64,000 nucleotides of DNA, from the NCBI GenBank assembly GCA_965226805.1, contig CBDDDW010000026.1, forward strand, positions 1 through 64,000, given 5' to 3'. A program made the translations under genes and the position numbers. This DNA is from CBDDDW01 sp965226805 (GTDB lineage Bacteria > Chloroflexota > Dehalococcoidia > Lucifugimonadales > JAGWBF01). The notes under the pieces are model-generated. The model saw only the letters and a list, made by a program, of their open reading frames with translations. It made no database searches and was not told the DNA's origin. Positions 22,223 through 29,348 of the stretch are shown piece after piece. Every line of letters begins with the position of its first letter. Position 1 is the first letter of the stretch.

Positions 22223-23776
22223 ATGGCTGTGAACAACCGGAGCCTCAAGGCCACCTGGGCATACCACGATGGCACTAAGCACTCCTTGTCGAGCGTCCAC
22301 AACGATACTCACTATCTGGATTTCGACAACCAGCCGATTCCGTTCAAGATATACACCGAGCTGGAGCCTGTCCGACTTAGCCGCGAGCTCCCCGAGTCCG
22401 AAATGCCGGCGCTGTCTGCTATATCCGAGACGGGCAATGGAGGCGATGGAGAATCCGTAACCGACATAGGGACCATCGCCAGCATTTTCTACCACTCCGC
22501 CAGCATCACAAGACGGCGTGCCTTTCCGGGAGGGGAGATGCTCTTCCGAGCAGCCGCATGCACCGGCGCGCTATACCACATTGAGCTGTATCTGGTGTGC
22601 GGCGACCTTCCGGGGCTGGCGGCGGGGGTATACCACTTCGGGGCCCATGACTTTGGACTGCGGAAGTTAAGGGAGGGCGACTACCGAAGCACCCTGGTGA
22701 ACGCCAGCGGAGGGGAGCCCACCATAGTGGAGGCGCCGGCCGTGGTCGTGTGCACGGGAACATTCTGGCGCAACGCATGGAAGTACCGCGCTAGGAGCTA
22801 TCGCCACAGCTTCTGGGATAGCGGTACTATCCTCGCGAACCTGCTGGCTATCTGTGCCGCCCGTCGAGTACCGGCCAAGGTGGTTCACGGATTCGCCGAT
22901 GAATCCGTGAACCACCTTCTGGGGCTGGACACTCAACGCGAGGTCGCCTTGAGCCTGGTGCCCCTCGGGCGTGCCACAGGCACTCAGGCAGGCACCCCCC
23001 CGGAGCAGGAACCTCTCGATCTCCATACGCTGCCGTTGTCCACGGAGGAGGTGGACTACCCTGCCATCCGGGCCATCCACGAAGCTTCATCCCTGGCCAG
23101 CGGGAAAGAAGCAACGAAGTGGCGTGGAGATACGCCCGTGTCCGCCATGCCCGCACCCTCTGGACAGATGTTCCCGCTGCTGCCAAGGGACCGTGAGGAG
23201 GAGGCCGCCGGGGCCATTGAGATGGTGATCCAGCGCCGTGGGTCGAGTCGCCAGTTCGTCCGCCGTCCAATAGAATTCTCGCAGCTCTCAACCATTCTCC
23301 GTCGGGCGACACGGGGAGTCCCGGCGGACTTCCTCGAACCACAAGGCGTAATGCTGAACGACCTGTACCTGGTCGTCAACTCCGTCGACGGCCTCCCGCC
23401 GGGCGCATACGTCTTTCATAGAGATAGGTCTGCCCTTGAGCTATTGACGGAAGAGGGGTCGAGGAGGGTAGCGGGCCACCTGGGGTTGGGACAAGCGCTT
23501 CCAGCCGACGCAAGCGTCAACGTTTTCTTCCTTGTCGATCTGAAGCCTGTTCTCGATAGATATGGCAACCGGGGATATCGGGCAGCGCAGCAAGAGGCGG
23601 GCATCGTGGGCGGGAAACTTTATTTAGCCGCCTATGCTCTGCGGCTGGGGGCCTCCGGCCTTACCTTCTTCGACGATGATGTAACCACGTTTTTCTCACC
23701 CCACGCCGAGGGCAAGAGTGTTATGTTCCTGGTCGCTTTGGGGGTGCCACTCAAGAGGCGACTGCTGCGGGGATGA
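22223..23776 (+). CDS. SagB-type dehydrogenase with two nitroreductase-like domains
   Basis: 517 residues. Two nitroreductase-fold halves are visible: residues about 30-260 (RRRAFPGGEM, CTGALYHIELYLV, GVYHF, FWDSGTILANLLAIC, VNHLLGLD) and about 325-515 (RRGSSRQFVRRPI, LNDLYLVVN, GAYVFHRD, VGGKLYLAAYALRLGASGLTFFDDDV). These match the SagB family of FMN enzymes, which in ribosomal peptide clusters oxidise azolines. Tandem stand-alone members such as this occur without peptide clusters. No precursor peptide, YcaO or transporter gene is nearby, so the substrate is unknown. ATG at 22223 follows GGAGAGC. The coding region contains a perfect 18-bp inverted repeat at 22877-22918. Confidence 0.85.
   Translation: MAVNNRSLKATWAYHDGTKHSLSSVHNDTHYLDFDNQPIPFKIYTELEPVRLSRELPESEMPALSAISETGNGGDGESVTDIGTIASIFYHSASITRRRAFPGGEMLFRAAACTGALYHIELYLVCGDLPGLAAGVYHFGAHDFGLRKLREGDYRSTLVNASGGEPTIVEAPAVVVCTGTFWRNAWKYRARSYRHSFWDSGTILANLLAICAARRVPAKVVHGFADESVNHLLGLDTQREVALSLVPLGRATGTQAGTPPEQEPLDLHTLPLSTEEVDYPAIRAIHEASSLASGKEATKWRGDTPVSAMPAPSGQMFPLLPRDREEEAAGAIEMVIQRRGSSRQFVRRPIEFSQLSTILRRATRGVPADFLEPQGVMLNDLYLVVNSVDGLPPGAYVFHRDRSALELLTEEGSRRVAGHLGLGQALPADASVNVFFLVDLKPVLDRYGNRGYRAAQQEAGIVGGKLYLAAYALRLGASGLTFFDDDVTTFFSPHAEGKSVMFLVALGVPLKRRLLRG
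22877..22918. repeat. 18-bp perfect inverted repeat within the SagB-like gene
   Basis: AAGGTGGTTCACGGATTC (22877-22894), a six-base loop GCCGAT, and GAATCCGTGAACCACCTT (22901-22918) are exact complements. They code for KVVHGFADESVNHL, a conserved stretch of the family, so the hairpin is embedded in functional codons. Confidence 0.95.
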
Positions 23777-23823
23777 TGGGCCTGGAACGTGACTGAAGAA
23801 GGCTGGGCGGTACTTTAGTTCGG

Positions 23824-23852
23824 TTGACAACCCATTTCTGAAATGTTAAATT
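23824..23852 (+). promoter_or_regulatory. Promoter of otsA
   Basis: TTGACA (23824-23829), a 17-base spacer and TAAATT (23847-23852) lie about 128 bases before the otsA start. The spacing and the perfect -35 box support a housekeeping promoter. The 203-base gap after the SagB-like gene holds no other feature. Confidence 0.75.
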
Positions 23853-23979
23853 CAGTTCGCGTCTACCGCCACTTAGAGAATCCCCTCACTTCGCCCACTC
23901 ACGGGTAAAGTGGGGCCGGGAACGGAGGGCCCGAGCGGGCCTGACGTTGGGGCCAACAGCTACTATGCTGTGAGGGGTC

Positions 23980-25518
23980 ATGGAATCAGATCCGAAGGCA
24001 AGCTGGGTACAGCTAAGGGATCTCTGCGATACGTTCCTATCTGATCGGCACCTCATCCTCGCCAGCAACCGAGGTCCCGTAGAGCACCACATTACCCCCG
24101 ACGGCGGAACCGAGGCGCGAAGGGGTAGCGGGGGGGTTGTGACGGCATTAAGCTCCCTGGCACAGATGGTGGAGTTCACCTGGGTCGCCAGTGCCATCGG
24201 AGAAGGGGACAGGAAGGTCTCCGAGGGCTTCCAGGGGAGCCGATTCCGCTCCCTCCTCCCCGGGCACAAGATATACCTCCGCTTCGTCGTAACGCCCCGC
24301 CGGGTTTACCACAAGTTCTACAACATCTTCTGCAACCCCTTACTATGGTTCCTCCAGCATTACATGTGGAATTCTCCCTACAACCCCAACCTGGACGCCA
24401 ACGTCCATGACGCGTGGCACGACGGATACGTTGGGGTCAACAAAAACTTCGCCGACGCCGTAATCGCGGAGGCTCGCGAGACCGCCAAGCCGCCCATAAT
24501 CATGCTGCATGATTATCACTTGTATCTCGCCCCAGAATACATTAGGACTTCTCTGCCCGGGTCGATAATCCACCATTTTACGCACATACCCTGGCCGACG
24601 CCCCGATATTGGCAGCTCCTTCCAACGTTCATGGTGAAAAGCATATGTAGTGGCCTTTGCGCCGCCGACATTGTTGGTTTTCAAACCTCCCACGACGTGC
24701 GAAGTTTCCTGGATACCTGCGAGGTGGTCCTACCGGGCTGTGAAATAGACTATCGCGGCGGGGCGGTACACTACAGCGGCCGCCGCACCCTGGTCCGCGC
24801 CTATCCGATCTCCATCAACGTCGAAGAAATAAGACGTATCGCCGGCTCACCCAGAGCGCTGGACTATGAGAGCAAACTGGAGCCCCTGCGTGGCGAAATG
24901 ACGCTGGTCCGAGTAGACAGAGCCGAGCCCAGCAAGAACGTGGTCCGGGGCTTCAAGGCCTACGGTCTGCTCCTATCCAGATATCCCGAGCTCTGTGGGC
25001 GCGTCAAGTTCCTGGCGTTTCTCGTGCCGTCCCGCACACACATACGTCAATATCAGAGATATATGGATGAGATCAAGCAAGTAGTCCAGGATATCAATAC
25101 TAACTTCGGGAACGCTGAATGGCAGCCGATCACAACCTTTATCGAGAACAACTACACCCAGGCCCTGGCCGGGATGAAGCTCTACGACGTGATGATGGTG
25201 AACTCAGTCATCGATGGGATGAACCTCGTGGCAAAAGAGGGACCCGTGGTCAACAAGCAAAATGGAGTGTTGATTCTGTCCGAAACTACGGGAGCCCATC
25301 AACAGCTCCACCCTGGAGCGCTGTCCGTCTCACCTTCGGACATCGAGGGTACCATGCAGGCCATGTATCAGGCTCTAACGATGAGTCCCGAGGAGCGCGA
25401 AGAGCGGGCTGTCACGTTGGCTCAGATTATCGAAAATGAGGACATCAGTCACTGGATCTACAGCCAGCTGGACGACATCAGGGCTTTGGTCGACCAGTCT
25501 GTTCCACAAGCCACTTGA
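23980..25518 (+). CDS. otsA: Trehalose-6-phosphate synthase
   Basis: 512 residues of the GT20 glycosyltransferase family, which joins UDP- or other NDP-glucose with glucose-6-phosphate to trehalose-6-phosphate in the cytoplasm. Visible landmarks are the N-terminal LILASNRGPVEH with a GSGGVVTAL loop, IIMLHDYHLYLAPEYI, HHFTHIPWPTPRYWQLLP, DRAEPSKNVVRGF and the C-terminal VNSVIDGMNLVAKEGPVVN that binds the nucleotide sugar. The start is ATG at 23980. The 3' end overlaps the convergent phosphatase gene by 41 bases, pairing the two steps of trehalose synthesis on opposite strands. Trehalose serves as an osmolyte and stress protectant. Confidence 0.93.
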   Translation: MESDPKASWVQLRDLCDTFLSDRHLILASNRGPVEHHITPDGGTEARRGSGGVVTALSSLAQMVEFTWVASAIGEGDRKVSEGFQGSRFRSLLPGHKIYLRFVVTPRRVYHKFYNIFCNPLLWFLQHYMWNSPYNPNLDANVHDAWHDGYVGVNKNFADAVIAEARETAKPPIIMLHDYHLYLAPEYIRTSLPGSIIHHFTHIPWPTPRYWQLLPTFMVKSICSGLCAADIVGFQTSHDVRSFLDTCEVVLPGCEIDYRGGAVHYSGRRTLVRAYPISINVEEIRRIAGSPRALDYESKLEPLRGEMTLVRVDRAEPSKNVVRGFKAYGLLLSRYPELCGRVKFLAFLVPSRTHIRQYQRYMDEIKQVVQDINTNFGNAEWQPITTFIENNYTQALAGMKLYDVMMVNSVIDGMNLVAKEGPVVNKQNGVLILSETTGAHQQLHPGALSVSPSDIEGTMQAMYQALTMSPEEREERAVTLAQIIENEDISHWIYSQLDDIRALVDQSVPQAT

Positions 25519-26302
25519 GGAAGCCCTCCACTTCACCCACGCTTGACAGTGAAAAGTCCGCCTCTTCCGCCAGGCCACGGGGAGAATCCGGCCCCAGGAC
25601 AGCGATGGAGATGCTGCTTAGCCCGTGAGACCTAGACAACCGGTTAGCAGCGCGGAACGCGTCGATATCCGTCACATCATCTCCCATCAGGATCACTCCG
25701 GAGAGACTGTTCTCCTTTACCAGAGAGGTGACCGCAGTCCCCTTGGTCAGATCCAGCGGTGGGAGCACGTTTATCACCTGCTTCCCCATCAACACCCTTA
25801 CCTGTCCTCCGGCCATGGTTTCGATGGCTTCCAGTAAGGCGTCTCGGGCCATTCCGGGATCTTCGGCAGACCGGTAGTGTAGAGAGAACGAGCCGCCCTT
25901 ATCCTCAAAAATAAGGCCCGTTCGGGCGAACCGTGTCTTGAGGCCGGCCAAAAGATCCCCGAGGATGGATGCAAAGGAACTGACCTCTTCCGTGAGGGTG
26001 ACCTGCCCGTCTTCCATGCGCTCGAAGCCGTGGTTGCCAATGTAAATCATATCGGGCAAGCCCAATATGTCGCAGGCCTGGCGCACGGGGCGGCCGGTGA
26101 CGATGGCCACAACTGCCATCCTCAGCCGCAGCTCCCTAATGGCATTCCTGATGGGCTCGCTGACCATTGTCCCATCGGGATTTGGCACGATCTCAGATAG
26201 GGTGCCGTCAAGGTCCGACAGCAAACCTACGGGCTTCCTCTTCAGCAGTCCCGCGACTTCTTCCAAATGGTCCAGCAGATAGCCCTTGGACAATAATCTC
26301 AT
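25478..26302 (-). CDS. otsB: Trehalose-6-phosphate phosphatase
   Basis: 274 residues of the HAD superfamily. Motif I LLSDLDGTLSEI (Asp30 nucleophile, Asp32) is followed by VAIVTGRPV (motif II), a cap region with GNHGFERM, and VILMGDDVTDIDAF (motif IV). It removes phosphate from trehalose-6-phosphate made by the adjacent OtsA. The gene is convergent to otsA and their last 41 coding bases overlap. ATG at 26302 is the most upstream start that keeps the family N-terminus. It is divergent from the gene at 26374, sharing a 71-base promoter region. Confidence 0.92.
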   Translation of the reverse strand: MRLLSKGYLLDHLEEVAGLLKRKPVGLLSDLDGTLSEIVPNPDGTMVSEPIRNAIRELRLRMAVVAIVTGRPVRQACDILGLPDMIYIGNHGFERMEDGQVTLTEEVSSFASILGDLLAGLKTRFARTGLIFEDKGGSFSLHYRSAEDPGMARDALLEAIETMAGGQVRVLMGKQVINVLPPLDLTKGTAVTSLVKENSLSGVILMGDDVTDIDAFRAANRLSRSHGLSSISIAVLGPDSPRGLAEEADFSLSSVGEVEGFLKWLVEQTGRPKP

Positions 26303-26303
26303 C

Positions 26304-26331
26304 TTGTGCAGTATAGCACGTATGTTAAAAT
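26304..26331 (+). promoter_or_regulatory. Candidate promoter for the 26374 gene
   Basis: TTGTGC (26304-26309), a 16-base spacer and TAAAAT (26326-26331) lie about 40 bases before the ATG at 26374. An inverted CGTAT...ATACG pair nearby may be an operator shared with the divergent otsB. Confidence 0.5.
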
Positions 26332-26373
26332 ACGAGATGAAACGTATTCGACACTCCTAGCGAAGGTTGATTT

Positions 26374-26946
26374 ATGGAAGAGCTGTTCAACCTAGGCCAT
26401 CAAGGCCCCGAGCGTACCGATATAAGTCTGTGTATTTTCCCGCATCTGACGGAGTTCTTGGCGGTGGACCTGAGGTCGAATACGCCCAAGGTTGCGCTAC
26501 TAAACACTTCAGAGGTCCTAGGAGACGCGTTCTTTGACAACATTGAGCATGGGTTCAGCCATATCCTCAGGGAGCAGACGGCTCACCCCTTCGCCGATCT
26601 CATAGATTTGCCGCTGAAAGTGGAGGAGCTTGTCCGAGAGACCGGAATGATGTCGATCCTGGACAAGCTGGGCGCGAGCAGTAATCCAGACGAGTTTCCG
26701 ACCGTGGCCGTGTTCATCCTAAGCGGTGCGGCCCTTACCATGAGCTCGAATCAGATTACCGTCGCCTTCAGGTCCCTGCTGGGAGACAACGCAGACCCGT
26801 CAGTGCTCTTGGAGTGTACCAATTTGCTAGAGCGGTTGATATCCGAAGAGCAAGGGCTGGTCAAACGCATCGACCGGGAGGAACTGAGGGAGGCAATGGA
26901 AGACCAGTCTCCGAACTTTTTCACTCTCTGGGAACGCAGGAACTAG
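26374..26946 (+). CDS. Uncharacterised 190-residue protein
   Basis: The frame starts MEELFNLGHQGPERTDISLC, is acidic and mostly helical in composition, and has no signal peptide, membrane segment or motif that I recognise. The middle (LSGAALTMSSNQITVAFRSLLG) is mildly hydrophobic. No neighbour suggests a pathway, since it is divergent from otsB. The stop codon TAG is formed within the terminal repeat of a MITE-like element (26943-27099), so the original C-terminus may have been changed by that insertion. Coding is supported by codon pattern, a plausible promoter and its clean isolated frame. Confidence 0.65.
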   Translation: MEELFNLGHQGPERTDISLCIFPHLTEFLAVDLRSNTPKVALLNTSEVLGDAFFDNIEHGFSHILREQTAHPFADLIDLPLKVEELVRETGMMSILDKLGASSNPDEFPTVAVFILSGAALTMSSNQITVAFRSLLGDNADPSVLLECTNLLERLISEEQGLVKRIDREELREAMEDQSPNFFTLWERRN

Positions 26947-27099
26947 TGGTTAGTCCCTAAAGTAATGGTCGCTTTCTGTCACCCTGAGCCGGAGGCGAAG
27001 GGTCTGGGGAGGTGGCAGATCCATCCTGTGAACCCAACCCCGCCACCAGATTCTTCGCTTCGCTCAGAATGACAAGTTGTTAATGTGACTAACCACTAG
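26943..27099. repeat. MITE-like element with 13-bp terminal inverted repeats
   Basis: CTAGTGGTTAGTC (26943-26955) and GACTAACCACTAG (27087-27099) are perfect inverted ends of a 157-bp non-coding unit. Inside is a second inverted arrangement, TGTCACCCTGAGCCGGAGGC...CCAGATTCTTCGCTTCGCTC then AGAATGACA, which resembles dispersed palindromic repeats common in GC-rich environmental genomes. The left end provides the stop codon of the preceding gene. Confidence 0.75.
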
Positions 27100-27530
27100 C
27101 CTGCCGGCCCGCCCGCGGAGATCGAATCGAACGGGACTGGCCCCGCTGAACCCCGCCAGCTTCTCTCCTCCATCGTGCAAGAGTAGACCGCCTCCTCGTG
27201 GCCGATCAGCCTCTTCTGATGATCTCCTGTCGCCTCCTGGGTTCGCTTCTAATTCGGAATCAGAACGCAGTCTTGGACCGCTGTCACTCTGAACCCGACA
27301 CGGGCGGGTCAAGAATCTGGCATGTGTGATCGCTCCCACACCCAGGATCAGGGCGACAACATATAGCTTGGCTTGTAGACCTAGCTTATCCCCTTTGGAA
27401 GGGATCCAGGCGAAGGAGAAGGACTCCTACCCGCTCATGCTGAGCCCGTCCAAGCATGAGCGCGGCGTTGACTGAGCGAACCGTCTATGTTAGCTTGGGG
27501 CCAGGTACCCAGGACTCTCGAGGAGGGACT
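27100..27530. other. Gene-free stretch with repeat fragments and one hairpin
   Basis: No convincing gene is seen. A partial copy of the neighbouring repeat (TGTCACTCTGAACCC ... CAAGAATCTGG, about 27283-27322) and a perfect 10-bp stem hairpin (CGCTCATGCT / AGCATGAGCG, 27432-27462) lie here. The hairpin precedes the 27531 gene and could act as a 5' leader structure or a terminator. Confidence 0.55.
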
Positions 27531-28586
27531 ATGGTCACGCGTCTCGGAGACACCGTCCAGGCAGAGTGGGACGACGCTGTAGAGGCCATAGAGAGATGCT
27601 ACGAGCTGGGGTGGACCGATGGCCTGCCGGTGGTCCCACCTACGGTAGAGCGGGTACAGCAGTTCGTGGACTACTCGGGACGTTCTGCCGACGAGGTCTT
27701 GGGCTCTATACCGGAACGCCGGCGAGAGATAACCGTTGAGAAGCTCGCGGCCAATGCCGTCATGGCCGGCTGTCTACCGGAATATCTTCCAGTGGTCATA
27801 GCGGCCACTCAGGCCATGTTGGACCCGGAGTTCAATTTGATCGGCCCCTCCTCCAGCTTGGGAGGAGCAAGTATTCTGGTCATCGTCAACGGCCCGATTC
27901 TCCAGGAGCTGAACATCAACAGCCGGAACAACATCTTCGGGCCGGGAAACCGCGCCAACTCCACCATAGGGCGGTGTATCCGGCTCATACTCATGAACGC
28001 CTGCGCCGCCACACCCGGGCTCTTCGATCGAACCATACACGGGCACCCGGGAAAATTCAGCTTCTGCATAGGCGAAAACGAAGGGGAGACGCACTGGAAC
28101 CCCCTCCACGTGGAGAGAGGGTTCTCCAGAGAGCAGAGCGCGGTTACAGTATTCGCGTCTTTGGGCCCAAGGCAGGTGCGAATGGACCCCGGCCCGGAGA
28201 GAATTCTGGCCGGCGTAGCAGATACCGCGTCCTCACTGGGTACGTTCGCATCCACCCCATTGAGTGGAGCGCCCTCCCCTGGACAGACCCAGCTGGCGTT
28301 GGTCGTAGGCGGCACCATCGATGTGTGGGAGGGCTGGAGCAAAGAGGACGTGCGGCAGTATCTAGCGCCCAGGATAGGTAAGCCGGTCGTGGAGTTGAAG
28401 CGGGTCGGGATAATCGAAGGAGAGATCGAGCCCGCGGACTCTGAGCGGTTCGTTCCCTTTGGGCCATCTCCCGAGGACATCCTTGTAGTCTTCGCTGGCG
28501 GGGCCGAGCTGCCCATGTGCACGCTTATCCCAAGCTGGAGCCTGAAAGCGGGCTCGATCGCGGTTACCAAAGCAGTCAGAAACTAG
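27531..28586 (+). CDS. Uncharacterised protein paired with the UGSC selenoprotein
   Basis: 351 residues from ATG 27531, chosen because GAGGAGGGACT stands directly upstream. An upstream ATG at 27456 lies inside a hairpin and is rejected. The protein starts MVTRLGDTVQAEWDDAVEAI and contains GWTDGLPVVPPT, IGPSSSLGGASILVIVNGPI, NIFGPGNRANSTIGR and GHPGKFSFCIGENEGETHWNP. It has several Cys residues but no obvious signal peptide or named fold. The downstream selenoprotein begins after a 52-base gap on the same strand, suggesting co-transcription and joint action. No enzymatic role is claimed. Confidence 0.75.
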   Translation: MVTRLGDTVQAEWDDAVEAIERCYELGWTDGLPVVPPTVERVQQFVDYSGRSADEVLGSIPERRREITVEKLAANAVMAGCLPEYLPVVIAATQAMLDPEFNLIGPSSSLGGASILVIVNGPILQELNINSRNNIFGPGNRANSTIGRCIRLILMNACAATPGLFDRTIHGHPGKFSFCIGENEGETHWNPLHVERGFSREQSAVTVFASLGPRQVRMDPGPERILAGVADTASSLGTFASTPLSGAPSPGQTQLALVVGGTIDVWEGWSKEDVRQYLAPRIGKPVVELKRVGIIEGEIEPADSERFVPFGPSPEDILVVFAGGAELPMCTLIPSWSLKAGSIAVTKAVRN

Positions 28587-28638
28587 GACAGCGGCAGAGT
28601 AGGGAAGGATTCAGGGAGAACCGGAAAGGAGGGTATAC

Positions 28639-29211
28639 GTGGCCTTAGACACTCGAAAACAGTACATCTTAGTGGACCCCACAACCCAGCCGAACGTTCC
28701 CAGCTTCACGGGAGCTCCGCGCCTGAAAGACCTGCGGGGTAAGCGGCTGGGCCTCCTCGATAACCGCAAACCCGGGGGGAAAGAGTTGCTCGAGGACCTT
28801 GCCGACCTCCTGAGGGACAGATTTGGCGTGTCGGATGTCATGTACCACCGCAAGCCCTCCCAATCCAGATGCGCCGATCCCGAAATCATCGCCCGAATGG
28901 GAAGGGAGTGTGACTATGCCCTCGTTGCCATCGGCGATTGAGGGTCCTGCAGCGCGTGCAGTGTGCACGACGGAATCCACCTAGAGAAAGCAGGTATCCC
29001 CTCGGCCACCATCTGCACCGACCGGTTCGAGGTCACCGCCAAAGGAATGGCCAGCATGTGGGGAGCCCCCGACTATCCGACCATCTACACTCGCCATCCC
29101 CTCGGTGGTCTTGACAGGGACGTGGTGAAACAAAGGGCCGCAGAGATGCTGGACCAGGTCCTGGCGGTGCTCACCGGAGTAGAGGTTTCGCAGCTCTCGA
29201 CGGTCTCATAG
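28639..29211 (+). CDS. UGSC-motif selenoprotein (UGA = selenocysteine at residue 101)
   Basis: Read through the in-frame TGA at 28939-28941, the frame gives a 190-residue protein with Sec101: ...DYALVAIGD-U-GSCSACSVHDGIHLEKAG... . The U-G-S-C motif followed by a His-Asp-Gly stretch is the signature of the UGSC (seleno)protein family. The second half (SATICTDRFEVTAKGMASMW) continues without interruption to the TAG at 29209. A 6-bp stem CGTGCA/TGCACG with a GTG loop starts 13 bases after the TGA, fitting a bacterial SECIS element. GTG at 28639 follows GGAGGG. Such proteins are thought to be redox-active, with no settled substrate. No sel genes occur in the window. Automated callers would split this into two fragments. 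Confidence 0.88.
28942..28975 (+). promoter_or_regulatory. SECIS-like hairpin after the UGA codon
   Basis: Within the coding sequence just after TGA, CGTGCA (28955-28960), loop GTG, TGCACG (28964-28969) form a perfect stem, with weaker pairing (CC/GG) outside it. The position and the G-containing apical loop resemble bacterial SECIS elements that recruit SelB. Confidence 0.6.
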
Positions 29212-29348
29212 ACCCCGTAGGTTTTGGGGTAGAGCTCCACCTTCGCGCCGCAGGCGTGAGGTGCACCTGTTGGTGAGGAGCAGCAGGTTCACTGAGGAGC
29301 AGATGGTCAAGGGGCCCAGGCTGGTGAGAAGGGCAGGCACCTGTCTCC

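Noticed and set aside
27456..27530. ATG 27456 as start of the gene at 27531
   Set aside because: It lies inside the 3' arm of a hairpin with no ribosome site, whereas ATG 27531 follows GAGGAGGG directly.
28639..29211. Two separate genes or a pseudogene with a premature stop
   Set aside because: The frame continues across TGA without any indel, the UGSC motif is completed by the UGA, and a hairpin stands in the correct place.
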